DNA from: Xanthostigma xanthostigma
Taxonomy: Eukaryota > Arthropoda > Insecta > Raphidioptera > Raphidiidae
DNA length: 64,000 nucleotides
Assembly: GCA_963575645.1 (NCBI GenBank)
Contig: OY754466.1
Span: 36,488,001-36,552,000, forward strand
Reading direction: 5' to 3'
How positions within the stretch are numbered: the first letter of the stretch is position 1; every line of letters starts with the position of its first letter. The translations under genes were made by a program, and so were the position numbers. The notes beneath the pieces were generated by a model, which saw nothing but the letters and a program-made list of their open reading frames with translations, searched no databases and had not been told where the DNA came from. Positions 1-10,072 of the stretch are shown piece after piece.

Positions 1-3
1 TAA

Positions 4-1291
4 GACCCCTTCACACGTTGCTGGATTTTGAGCTTGCTCGCTTGCTAGAAGTCTTATGCTTTGCACGCTACGCTGCTGGATTGTGACGTCACTGACGGCT
101 TCGCTGGTTGCTCGGTTGCAGTATTTTGGTGATAGGTTCAGTGCTATTTTGCATGCAGCTCTGCCTGCTAGTTTGAGAATTCGACCAATTATGGAGTCGT
201 ATTTTATCACGTGATATCGTCTGACATTCGTTTACATATGGTGTTGTTTGAAAAATTCCAGCCAACTGGGCGATGGGACCATTCCAACTTCAAAAATGTT
301 CACGTTTGATTATAATAAATAAAATAAAATTTCTGATATCGCGTGAGGTGACGCGGGTAATGACTAGTATTCAATATGATATTAACTATTCGTTGCCATG
401 GTTCCCTACATAATATGTTCCACGTCATGTAAAAATTAATCAAAGCATGCCTAACTAGTTTATTTCTGACAGATCCATAAAACAAAAGAGCGGATGATTT
501 TTTATGATTTTCAAAATATTTCCGAAACTATAAAGTTTAGAAAAAAAAATTTTTTACAAAACTTTCTTGAAAAAATAAATAGAATAATAAGCCGTTATGA
601 AAAGTATACCATTATTATATAAAAAACACCGTTTTTCATGTATCTCTTCTGCGCATGCGCCGATTTTCCCCAAAAACAATAGGGCTCTTCATATTTGCAT
701 ACCAAACATCCTCCCAAAGTTTGGTTTCAATCCGCTCATCCGTTGACCTGTATCGTGTTCACAGACTAACAGACGTACAGTTTTTCCAAAAATATGTTTT
801 TTGGATTCGGGGGACCTCAAAACGGAAAGATATTGTAAAATTTTTGAAAAGTGATTTTTTGACCTAAACTACCATTCTCCACTTGTGGGTTGGAATGGTA
901 AAAAAGTTTCAAGTGAACAGGGACGAGGCCGAAAGTTGTAACATCAAAATGTAAATGGACTCGACAAGAAATAAGTGTTTTAATTGACGCGTACAAGAAT
1001 GAACTTTCTTTGTACGCCGTTTCTTCTGTGAATTATTATAATAAACATTTACGAAATGAAGCCTTATAGAGAAAGTCTGTGACACGTATTTAAATTTTAA
1101 ATATAACTGTCAAAGCGAGCAAGATTCGTGGCAGCCTGCAAAACTTCAAGTAAGCGAGTAAGTACGAAATCCAGCAACCTGTGAAGGTGCTAACAGCGCT
1201 CCCTGCCGACCTTCAAGCAACATAGCATGCACGACAGCCTGTTAACGAATCTAGCGAGCGAGCACGAAATCAAGCATCGTGTACGGAGCAC
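4..1291. mobile_element. Non-autonomous TTAA-type TIR element (relative of the THAP element at 36.4 kb)
   Basis: The left end reads GACCCCTTCACACGTTGCTGG after TAA at the window edge. An inverted counterpart (CCAGCAACCTGTGAAGGTGC) ends at 1190, and a second, overlapping terminus ends at 1291 just before TTAA (1292-1295). Subterminal sequence at about 120-255 and 900-960 matches 45023-45210 inside the THAP element, so this looks like a deletion derivative of the same family. It is interrupted by another element at 256-900. No coding sequence was seen. Which of the two right ends is the true one is uncertain. Confidence 0.6.
256..900 (+). mobile_element. Helentron/DINE-like non-autonomous element, nested
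   Basis: This element interrupts sequence that is continuous at 45130-45150, so both ends are defined: TTCCAGCCAACTGGG at the left and GGTTGGAATGGTA at the right, inserted in an A-run without an obvious target duplication. A 10-mer near the left end (CCATTCCAAC, 279-288) is inverted at the right end (889-898). The last ~31 bases fold into a hairpin with an 8-bp stem TACCATTC/GAATGGTA. It contains one inverted copy of the ~120-bp unit with GCGCATGCGC that is tandemly repeated at 4.6 and 17.9 kb. Subterminal inverted repeats, a 3' hairpin, insertion in A/T runs and internal tandem repeats are the marks of helentron-related elements; that class is inferred. Confidence 0.55.
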
Positions 1292-1965
1292 TTAAGCACA
1301 TGATCACATCATTTTGGCTACAATTTTTCTTAAAAACTTACGGTTGTACCTTACCTACGAAGTACAGCTTATTTTTTGGACACTAATAGCGCTGGTGTTC
1401 AGGACGTACCGCGTTATTATTCAGAATCTTTTTATATATACTTCGTGGTTGCAGCTATCGAGGACGGGGCAAAGTCATTATAAATGCCAAATGGATTCAA
1501 TTTATTAAGAAATTCCAAAAAAATGTTCAATTTCATTGAATGATTCATCCGAATTTTTCACAATTGGCTTTGCATTCAGTAATTTAAGTCTCAATTGAAC
1601 GAGCTATAAAAGTGAAGTTCTCCCATCCATACATAATGTAGATATTCTGTATCCAGGAATAGCACTATAAGTGGTTGCTTTATAAATATCAGAACAAGAA
1701 TAATTACAAGCGATTAAAGTATTTAGATGCTGCTTTCAAATATTGATAAAAAACAGATAAAACTGCACTATTTGTGTTTACAATTAATATCTGCATGACA
1801 ACAAGGCCAAGTGGTTACTTACAATTTTTATTTTTCGGTAATACACATAAATCAAAACTAAACGTTGTAATTAATAGCGTTTTTAAGTAAATTTTTACTT
1901 TGATGCACAGTTTATAGAATATCTAAATCAAATTAGTCATTTTCAGAATTTTTGTATGTCTCTTA

Positions 1966-2305
1966 TGCTGGGTTGCAGAAAGGATTGTCAAAAAATTTGA
2001 TTTGACAATGACCTTAGATTATGATCATATAATTACAGTTTCCATATAATATTAGAAGCTGTCTCATGCCGTATTCAAACTCCGTGTCATCTAGAACATT
2101 AGATTGTTTTCACACAAAAACAAATGATTGTTCTACATATAGCAAAAGATCGCTTTTCAATCTAAATACATGTAGGTATACACAATTTAAGTCATTTCAA
2201 TCGCTTAATTATTTATCGAGCAGTATCGATTTAAAACTTTACTATGCTTTTGATATGTATGTTCACAATCTAAGATTTTTTGACAATCCTTTCTGCAACC
2301 CAGCA
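1966..2305. mobile_element. MITE with TTA target duplication
   Basis: Terminal inverted repeats TGCTGGGTTGCAGAAAGGAT and its complement are flanked by TTA on both sides (1963-1965 and 2306-2308). The arms extend about 40 bp. Length is 340 bp. A TTA target site suggests PIF/Harbinger. A diverged, interrupted relative lies at 23505-24590. An open frame across it is chance. Confidence 0.65.
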
Positions 2306-2438
2306 TTAGTTTGTTTGTTCTGGATTAATTCAAAAACTGCTCAACCAATGTTGATCGAACTTTGCTGTTTGTTAGAAACAGACTGCAGACAAAATACACA
2401 CTTTCTATGTGTTATTTGTCAGCAAACAAAACTGTCTA

Positions 2439-2862
2439 TTATACGTGAGTGCGAGTAAGACGCCACAGATAGGTTGAAGTATGAGAGGGAGCGTATATGG
2501 GCTGAATTGAAGCTTGCTGCGGTGCGTTATACACCGATATGGGCACGGAAAGAAAATTTCAGTAAAACATACCGTTAAATTCACCGCGGTAGGTAATTGT
2601 GGGACGCTACGAAATTTTTGTTCATAAATATTTTTTGCTAATTTAATTAAAAAAATTACTAAAACTGCTATAATTATAAGAAAATTTACCGGAGTCTCCA
2701 GTAATTATTAATCTTAATAGTGTCCCAGGATTATAGTGCACTACGGTTATTTTTATGATGAATTTAATGGTAATTTTTAATGAAATTTTCTTTCCGTGTT
2801 GTCTCTGTCACGCTTCAATTTACCCGTAGCGTCTTACTCGCTCAGCGCTCTCACGTATAATG
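2439..2862. mobile_element. MITE with ~35-bp terminal inverted repeats
   Basis: TATTATACGTGAGTGCGAG... at the left is inverted as ...CTCACGTATAATGG at the right, including the shared GCGAGTAAGACGC block. A second inverted pair (GGAAAGAAAATTTC...) lies inside at about 2548-2800, so it may be a foldback or two nested MITEs. No coding content. Confidence 0.55.
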
Positions 2863-2880
2863 GACAATTTTGCAACCTAG

Positions 2881-3280
2881 AATACATTTAGACCCGACTA
2901 ATTGATCGGACTTATTTATTTTTTATTTTAATATATTAAATTTGAAGGTATTACAAAATTCAAAATGCCTCAAGAACTTTTTTTGCTAATAAAATTCCAT
3001 AATTTAAAAATTCACAGCTTGGCTAGGCTCCTCTACCTTTCGGCCAGTTTTTAGATTTTGTGTTTACTCATTACAAAAGAAGTGTTGGATAAATTTTCAC
3101 GCTGCCTAAAACACCTTCCCAGAAATGTTTGATAACTCCTAAACTACAATTATCAATATAGATTTTTTAATGTGTTCTTTATTTAGAATGATTCAATTTA
3201 ATCACTTGGCACTCATTTAAAAGGTTAAAAAAATACGTAGAAAAAGAAGTATGTTAAACAATTTTTTTGTTTATTTTCAG
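2881..3280. other. Intron sequence upstream of the first pannier exon in view
   Basis: AT-rich sequence with no recognisable element. It ends in a good 3' splice site (TTTGTTTATTTTCAG) at 3280. Confidence 0.5.
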
Positions 3281-3453
3281 ATAGCGCAATGGAGTTTCAA
3301 TTTGGAGAGGGTCGTGAGTGTGTGAACTGCGGCGCTATATCGACGCCGCTATGGCGTCGCGACGGCACCGGTCATTACCTGTGCAACGCATGCGGCCTTT
3401 ACCACAAAATGAACGGCATGAACAGGCCACTCATTAAGCCTTCTAAGAGATTG
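3281..3453 (+). CDS. pnr: pannier (GATA factor), exon with N-terminal GATA zinc finger
   Basis: GATA-family transcription factor; in insects pannier patterns dorsal ectoderm and heart and binds GATA sites in the nucleus. The exon starts after TTTTCAG (3280) and ends before GTTAGT (3454) at a codon boundary. It encodes the class IV N-finger: C-V-N-C, then [12 protein letters not shown] and C-N-A-C with the standard 17-residue spacing, followed by [19 protein letters not shown]. The in-frame ATG at 3289 is internal, because the frame is open back to the acceptor; the true start lies in upstream exons off the window. The C-finger follows in the next exon in the same frame, an intron position common in GATA genes. 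Pannier is chosen over serpent or GATAe because both fingers match the pannier/GATA4-6 type. The frame also runs on into the intron to 3498, which is not coding. Confidence 0.9.
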
Positions 3454-3559
3454 GTTAGTTCTTTTTTATGGTTAAAAGGGTGTTTTGTTTGTATATAAGA
3501 ACAGTATATGCTAGACACGGTATGCATTCCTGATCAAAAGACAAGTGTACTCACGTTTT

Positions 3560-3675
3560 TAATAGAGATGCCGCGAATAATCGCTATTATTCGGTATTCG
3601 GTATTACTCGACATTATTTCGTTATTCGTCGAATACCGAATAATAGCTAGTATTATTCGACATTCGGCGAATAGT
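3560..3675. repeat. Inverted/degenerate TATTCGG repeats
   Basis: A short stretch rich in ATTCGGTATTCG and its complement (GAATACCGAATAATAG) can fold back on itself. It is probably a small MITE or minisatellite in the pannier intron. Confidence 0.4.
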
Positions 3676-3886
3676 TGTCTAAAATAAACTTTTAATGAAC
3701 AAAAAAAACTATAAAATTAAAAATAATCAAATTTTAATTTTTCGTAAAAGACAAAACACACTTAGTATTAATTATTGAAGCTAATTAGTTAGGCTTTTTA
3801 ATTGATATTTAAAGTCAAAAAGGGGCAGATTTTGGTGCTAAAAATTCTAGTTTATATATGACACTGATTTCTTTAACTTCATTTTT

Positions 3887-5358
3887 AGGGTTCCGTACCC
3901 GAAGGTCAAACGGGACCCTATTACTAAGCCTCCGCTGTCCGTCTGTCCGTCTGTCTGTCTGTCAGCGGGCTGTATCTCAAGAACCGTAATAGGTAGAGAG
4001 TTGAAATTTTCACAGAGTATGTATTTCTATTGCCGCTAGAACAACAAATAATTAAAAAAACCCCAAAACTCCCCAAAGAGGAGCAAATTTAGTTTTTTGC
4101 TTATAAGTCGCTCAATTTGAATCAGATCGTTTCGAGACCTGTCTTAAACGAAAGAGCAGAAAATTTTACATAGATTTTGTATAACAGAATTCGTCGAAAC
4201 ACTTTTTTTATACAGCTTTATATAGAAATAAAATGTATAAATTCAATTTTGTCTAATCCATAGCATACACGGGGATCGTCTGTCTTCGTTTGTTGCATAC
4301 TGTACTATGGGAATTTAAAAATTGCGTATGTTTTGTCTTAAAAAAAAAGATTGCATTTGTTCAAAAACGAATGTCATTTCAAATCTTTTGACATTAGTAT
4401 GCAACGCCTTCTGAGTTAACGATTTGAATAACTAATTTTAATTATTAGAACATATTGCTTTGACAGATGCAAACGTCATTTTTGACATTTTTTACCATTC
4501 CAACACCATGGATGAGCGGAATGAAACCAAATTTTGGGAGGATATTTGATATGCAAATATGAAGAGGCCTATCGTTTTTGAGAGACGTCGGCGCAAGCGC
4601 AAAAGAAATATATATTATAATGTTGTTTTTATAAGATAATAGTATACTTTTCATAACGGCTTATTATTTTGTTTTACAGGAGTTTTGTAAAATAAATTTT
4701 TGAAAAAAATCGGCGCATGCGTAGAAGAAATATATACTATAAGGCTGGTTTTTATAAAATAACGGCATACTTTTCATAACGGTTTATTATTCTATCTATG
4801 TTTACAAAAGTTTTGTAAATTTTTTGGGAAAAATTGGCGCATGCGCAAAAGAAATATATGCAATAAAGTTGTTTTATATAATAATAGTATATATTTCATA
4901 ATGGTTTAAAAGAAAGTTTTGTAAAAAGTTTTAGGGGGAAAGGCGGCGCATGCGCAAAGAGATATGTGCTATAACATTGTTTTTATATAATAATGGTATA
5001 TTTTTCATAATGGTTTAATATTCTAAAGTTTTGTATTTTTTTTTTTTTGGGGAAATCGGCGTATGCGCAACAGAGATATTTGCCATAACGTTGTTATTTG
5101 ATATAATGGTATATTTATCAAAACTTTATATTATTTTATTCTACAAGAAATTTTTGTAAAAAAAGTGTTTATAATATAAAAACGCCGGGGTGTATTATGT
5201 AAAATTTCACGCCTTGAAATTCTTGAACTACTTGCATACTCCCACTGGTTACATATTGTTATAGCGCCTCTCTTGTTTCTTTTACAAAAGTATTTAAAAA
5301 GTACATAGTGTACGGAACCCTTCGTGTGCGAGTCCGACTCACACTTGACCGGTTTATT
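3887..5358 (+). mobile_element. Interspersed element with GGGTTCCGTAC start and GAGTCCGACTCACACTTG tail
   Basis: It begins AGGGTTCCGTACCCGAAGG and ends GTGTACGGAACCCTTCGTGTGCGAG followed by TCCGACTCACACTTGACCGG, giving short inverted GGGTTCCGTAC/GTACGGAACCC ends. Other fragments of the family are at 14205-14260, 14690-14730 and 15453-15925. I recall this type as abundant in Lepidoptera; the class is not certain. It is interrupted from about 4490 by the tandem-array element. Confidence 0.55.
4490..5235 (-). repeat. Tandem array of ~115-125-bp units with GCGCATGCGC core
   Basis: Five head-to-tail units carry the core GGCGCATGCGCAAAAG (or a one- or two-base variant) at about 4588, 4710, 4834, 4942 and 5056. 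Each is followed by GATATATGCTATAACGTTGT and a TTTTCATAACGGTTTATTATTC block. The left edge (TACCATTCCAACACCATGG) is the reverse complement of the hairpin end of the element at 256-900. The right edge is a conserved AACGCCGGGGTGTATT...CGCCTTGAAATTCTTGAA block also found at 18580-18633. This is the same helentron-like family with an expanded internal array. Confidence 0.6.
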
Positions 5359-5704
5359 TCTTTCTTCAAAATCTCAGAAAAATTTTAGATTACAGTAACA
5401 AATAAATGATTGGTAAGCGTGGGGTGCCAACTACTATATTTTCATTATAACTCTAATTTTATAAATAGCTACCAATCAAATTTATTGTAACATTTAAAAT
5501 CAAGCATAAGTGAATTATTTTGTTAATAACTTAATTTTTACTTTAATCTTATTCCAAATAATTAGTCATAATTGATCGTGGCACTTTCTATTGCTGTAAC
5601 ACAAACTCTTCATACTTAATAATTATTTTCTACTTTTGAGTTCGGTTTGCTATTAAAGCGTGTTATTTTAGTTTAAACTAAATTTTTTTTATTGCCAATT
5701 CTAG
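5359..5704. other. Intron tail before the C-finger exon
   Basis: AT-rich intron sequence; nothing recognisable apart from the 3' splice site TTGCCAATTCTAG at 5704. Confidence 0.5.
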
Positions 5705-5990
5705 ACGGCAACGCGACGCCTGGGCTTGTGTTGCACAAACTGTGGCACTCGTACGACCACCTTGTGGCGACGGAATAACGACGGCGAGCCGGTCTGCAAC
5801 GCTTGTGGCCTGTACTTCAAGCTTCATGGCGTAAATAGACCGTTGGCCATGCGCAAAGACGGCATACAGACACGTAAGCGCAAACCCAAGAAGCCCGTCG
5901 GCGGTGGTGGAGGAGCGGGTAGCGGCGCGGGGCAAACGGACGGTGGTAGGGATGATCCCGGCAGCGGCAGTACGCCATCGTCTAATGACG
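5705..5990 (+). CDS. pnr: pannier, exon with C-terminal GATA zinc finger
   Basis: The exon opens in frame with the previous exon ([10 protein letters not shown]) and encodes the DNA-binding C-finger: [39 protein letters not shown]. The basic tail [10 protein letters not shown] follows, which in GATA proteins contacts the minor groove and contributes to nuclear localisation. After it comes a low-complexity Gly/Ser stretch. The donor GTAAGT at 5991 leaves phase 1. The reading frame continues past the donor to 6070 but is not coding there. The finger pair with a conserved basic tail, together with the C-terminal exon, supports pannier. Confidence 0.93.
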
Positions 5991-6386
5991 GTAAGTCCTT
6001 AATAAATTACTTGAAGAGGATTTCGATTAATGACACCGAAGTTTATCAAATTTTTTTATGTGAAACATGATTGGGAGTAAAACTTTGCAATTGGTGCGAC
6101 GTTTCATTTGCGATTGTTGTGTGTATGCGTTGGACAGCTGTGTGTGTGTGCTGGAGCGGCGAACATGGCGTTTGTTGATACGCTTAGTTTTGTTATTAGA
6201 ATTTCGTTAGATGAGAGGGCGAAATTTAGTTACTAGAATGTTTCACATCTGCCAGGCGTTCCACAACGGTTCAAACTTTTTTTTTGTATAAATAGTTCGC
6301 TATAATTAACAAATTAATAGCTACAAACTATTTTTTTATAGCGCATATAATTATATAGCCTTTGATGCTAAGCACTTAGGTATATA

Positions 6387-6872
6387 CAGTGTAACCTCTT
6401 TATAACGAATCTCAAGGGACCGAGCATTTTTGTCGTTATAAAGTGTTTTCGTTATATGGAGGGAAGAAAGAAAAATAACCAAATTTCACTTAATTAATTT
6501 ATTCCAAACTTTCCCTGACGTTTTTTGCTATGCGCAAATATTTGTTTTGTATTTTAATAAGTATCTTATGCATATGTCTTGGGATGTGGTGGAATAATCT
6601 TCATTAAACAATAGAAATTTTTTGATAAGTTTGGCAACATCAAGTGCTTGTTGAATAGTTTGGTGATATGGTTCAGAATCGTCCTCTTTACGTCTGTAAA
6701 TATTTGCTGACGCCTAAATATGAACATATTTCTTCGTAATAGAGAGTGGCTGTTGCGCTATAAAGAGGGTTTTAATGTATGGATTTTAAGGTAAACCAAC
6801 CAAATTGTAAAAATTTCGACGTTATAGGGAGTTTTTCGTTATAACGAAGGACGTTATAAAGAGGTTAAACTG
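6387..6872. mobile_element. pogo/Tigger-like MITE in pannier intron
   Basis: Termini CAGTGTAACCTCTTTATAACG and CGTTATAAAGAGGTTAAACTG are imperfect inverted repeats flanked by TA (6385-6386 and 6873-6874). CAGTxxAACCTCTxTATAACG is the pogo/Tigger type of terminus. Length is 486 bp, with no transposase. Confidence 0.7.
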
Positions 6873-6894
6873 TATTTAAAAAAAAATTTGAAAA

Positions 6895-7265
6895 GAAGTT
6901 TGGCCCTGCAGGCCATCCCTGTAACTTCTCGCTATTTTCGAGTTCAAAACGCTCAAAAATATATACCTACAATATAGCAAGAAGTTTATTTTTTAGCTCT
7001 TCGAGCTCAAAAAAAAAACATTTTGTTACGAAATTTTTGTTCGCGGTATCTCATGAACAAATGAACCGATTTTGATGCGATTTGCGGCAGTCGACGCAAT
7101 TTTTTAACCTAAAAAAGTAATTTATTACAGAAAAATAGATCTCATAGGGTAATTTAAAAAAAACACTTTTTTACAAATTTTTCGTTCAAGGAGTAACGCC
7201 AAATAATGAGAATGCATCTGTGTTTCGTCTCAATCACGTGCGAAGCCGCGGGTAACGGCTAGTCG
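6895..7265 (+). repeat. Retroelement-like relic in pannier intron
   Basis: It ends in GTGCGAAGCCGCGGGTAACGGCTAGT, a tail type shared by many insect short interspersed elements (compare 22838-23185). The upstream part reads like the untranslated body of the same class (TATCTCATGAACAAATGAACCGATTTTGATG). No coding sequence. Confidence 0.4.
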
Positions 7266-7310
7266 AAACATATTTGTGTCCTTTTTCTAAATTGTGATTT
7301 TCTGTTTCAG

Positions 7311-7645
7311 AAACAAAATCGTCATTAAATCATCACAGCCATAACAACAATACACAATCGCATCAACCTGAAATAATCACGCACAAATCAACAGAGCGTC
7401 CTTACCTCGGTCAAACTTCGTTGTTGCCATCGACCAGTAATTCTTCGTCGTTTATAAAGAGCGAGCCATCTGGTTACGATTCGTCGCAACACCAGTCATC
7501 GCAGTACAACTGTCTCCAGACTCAAGCCTACCCGTACCATCAGCAGATGTTCGGGTTTGCACCATCAATGCCAGGTGGCAGTGAAGTCGCTTACCATCAT
7601 CAACATCACGTAACAGCCGCGGCAAAACTTATGGCTTCATCCTAG
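7311..7645 (+). CDS. pnr: pannier, C-terminal exon with stop
   Basis: It follows the acceptor TTCTGTTTCAG (7310); the phase 1 junction joins G from the previous exon to AA (Glu). It encodes about 110 residues rich in Ser, His, Gln and Asn (NHHSHNNNTQSHQ; YHHQHHVTAAAKLMASS) and stops at TAG 7643-7645. Poly-His/Gln and a C-terminal AAAKLMAS-type end fit the activation region of pannier proteins. Together with the two finger exons this gives about 264 C-terminal residues; the N-terminal part lies left of the window. No AATAAA lies close after the stop; the first (about 8153) is inside a transposon, so the 3' UTR end is unresolved. Confidence 0.88.
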
Positions 7646-7823
7646 GGCTTTCGATAAATATTATTTATAAATATCATAATATGTATAAACAGGGTTGCAA
7701 ATTTTTTCAATGTTAAGTGCAGTGAAATTAATTATTTTGAGATTGATAACAGTGGTTAAAATTTAAACTGAAAAACAGTGAATTTGTGTTAGTGCTATTG
7801 TGAATATACTCACGGTACCATTC

Positions 7824-8694
7824 AGGCCGGCCGTACACGGACAGCTTCAAGCAGTCCACACTGCCTGCGTCAAGCATCGACTGCATGATGAACTACAGAC
7901 CTCTAGATTCTAGAAAATATTTTACTACGACCGCCCAAGCAGTCACAATCGCACAAGGGTGTAGATATGGAGGGAAAAGAGGATATTCCCCCAGGATCAT
8001 AATAATAAAAAAAAAATCCTTTGCACACCGGGAGTGCCGGCGGAAGTGAAAACTTGAATATTAACGTCTTACGAATTTTCGATCAAAATGGTTTGTATCA
8101 TAGATTGCATTTTTATGTACGATATTTCAACGCTAGATGTCTAACGTTGTATAAATAAAAGTTTTCGTCTTACGCATTTTCGATCAGGACACGTGACCCT
8201 GACGCGAGTTTAACATTTTTTACCCATTACAAAAAAAGTGTACAACGCCGCTAAAGAAGTTTTCACTTCAAAAATAAAACTGAAAATAATACGAATACCT
8301 GGCTAAAAATAAAATTTTGAAATATTTTTTGAAAAATTTTTGTAAAATTACCTAGTTGGGGAATTAATATTTTGCTTGACACCTTCCTTCGTGAGTATTC
8401 TTGTGTGATATTAATAAAACTTAAAGAAATATTGATGTTTTTTGCTCCCCCCCCCCAAAGAGAAAAAAAATATCTACGCCCTTGCGATGGCACCGAGCAA
8501 CAGTAAGTTGCTTAAGCTGTTGACTATCTAGGAAACGCGAATCGAATAGTTGACAGTGGCTACTCGAGCGGTTGTCAGTGACTGCTTCAACGGTTGATAG
8601 TGACGCTCTGAGCAGTTGACAGTGACTGCTTGAGCGGTTCGTGTATGTTGTTCGACGATTGATTGCTCAAGCAATCCGTAAATGACCGGTCTTG
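7824..8694. mobile_element. TIR element just after the pannier stop, with tandem GTTGACAGTGACTGC repeats
   Basis: The left end GGCCGGCCGTACACGGACAG is inverted, imperfectly, as CCGTAAATGACCGGTC at the right. The right interior holds four imperfect ~28-bp repeats of the type GCGGTTGACAGTGACTGCTT (about 8545-8645). It is split by a hAT-like element. It lies within 180 bp of the stop codon, so it may be transcribed as pannier 3' UTR. Confidence 0.5.
7954..8484. mobile_element. hAT-like MITE nested in the 7.8-kb element
   Basis: Termini CAAGGGTGTAGATAT and ATATCTACGCCCTTG are flanked by near-matching 8-bp duplications CAATCGCA and CGATGGCA (6 of 8). The CAAGGGCGTAG end and 8-bp duplication indicate hAT. 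A lone copy of the same end occurs at 47155-47182. Confidence 0.65.
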
Positions 8695-9214
8695 GATGTT
8701 AAATAATGTCCACTTGTGGAAATAAAAGTGAACCTCGATAATTAATTAAATTTATCTTGTCTAAAGTTTTAAATTACTGTTTTCAACTCAAGGACCCTCG
8801 ATTTTGAATTAGTCATCACCTAAAATAATTTACAATTATTTTTTATAGAGATGACAACAGGGGAGACGAGAGGAACATTTGTATCGGGACCTTGTCATTT
8901 TTCATTTTTTAATTTAACGTGACAATTTAATTAAATACTGTTTTTTTTCAATGCAAATACAAGCATTTTAATGCTTAGATTTTTGACAAACTCGACTGAA
9001 ATTCGAACAATAATCAATTGTTTTCATTTTTAGCATTAACTCTAAAATGGAGTTTGTAAATTTATTCAGTTTCCAAAATTTATGTCGTCACCTGTTTGCC
9101 ACACCGTCTTTGATAATGTCTACCGCAGCTGTAGACGAAACGTCAGGTGGACCATGGCCTATAAGCGCAGAATCCAAAAAGATAAGAAATTATTTGTTCA
9201 TAGATGATAGAGTC
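8695..9214. other. Unassigned intergenic stretch
   Basis: AT-rich sequence with no convincing coding region or repeat that I can recognise. Confidence 0.4.
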
Positions 9215-9985
9215 CAGTGATGGCGAACCTTTTTGAGAAATGGGTCAAATTTTGTTCATTATTTTTTTAAGTACTAGCTCATGGGTCACTAAGTCAGCGG
9301 CATCACTTGGAACGGCGAAGGGGAGGATGGTTAAAATCTACCTTTTTGATTCCATCGTTTTTTTTTTTTTTTTTTTTTAGTTAAAACACGACTTTTTCCG
9401 ACCATGTACGTCATACACAGCTGCCTGCAGGGCCGGATTTACAATTTGGCCGCCCCTAGGCAGAGTAAATTATGCCGCCCCTCTAATTGAGGTCTCACTG
9501 AGTTTTTTTTTCATGTTAGTTGCATGGAGGTTGGTATTAAGCTAATTCTCAGTGGGAAATTCAAATTGAAAATTGGAAAAAAATCAGTATTTGCTTGAAA
9601 AAATTTAGTTAATGAAATTACGTGATCGCAACAAAAATTTTGACTTGACTTTATATTTTTTCAAACACATATATTTTTTTCAACTCTGATTTTTGCCGCC
9701 CCTAAAAAATTTGCCGCCCTAGGCGCGAGCCTACATTGCCTTATGGGAAATCCGTCCTGGGTGCCTGATACGATAGAAAATCAGCTAGCCAATGCCCAGT
9801 GGAAAATATTTTTTTATAAATTCGACATTAGATATATTTACCTACTTTATTTTTTTAATATTTTTGATTGTTTGTTCCCCCTTTTATGATATAAAGAATA
9901 AGTTTATAAAAATCAACGCGTAGGTCATTTAAAAAGTCTGCGTGGGTCAGCGTCTGACCCGCGGGTCATAGGTTCGCCATCACTG
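9215..9985. mobile_element. hAT-like element, TIR CAGTGATGGCGAACC
   Basis: CAGTGATGGCGAACC at the left is inverted as GGTTCGCCATCACTG at the right. The flanks (TGATAGAG-TC left, TGATAGAC right) suggest an 8-bp duplication with a small change. No transposase. A second hAT-like element is nested inside. Confidence 0.65.
9428..9759. mobile_element. hAT-like MITE nested in the 9.2-kb element
   Basis: CAGGGCCGGATTT and AAATCCGTCCTG termini are flanked by GCTGCCTG (9420-9427) and GGTGCCTG (9760-9767), a 7/8 match to an 8-bp duplication. Subterminal GGCCGCCCCTAGGC is repeated inverted near the right end (GCCGCCCTAGGCGC). Confidence 0.7.
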
Positions 9986-10072
9986 TGATAGACCATAACT
10001 ATTTGAATAATGTTTACTCATGTCTTTCATTTTTTTAAAAATTTGCACTGGCTAGATACTTATAGTTAGTTA

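Noticed and set aside
2066..2458. 130-codon open frame
   Set aside because: It spans the right part of a MITE with TTA duplications and has no protein-like motifs; a diverged copy elsewhere is not open.
5678..5935. Minus-strand frame opposite the GATA C-finger
   Set aside because: Antisense shadow of the conserved zinc-finger exon.
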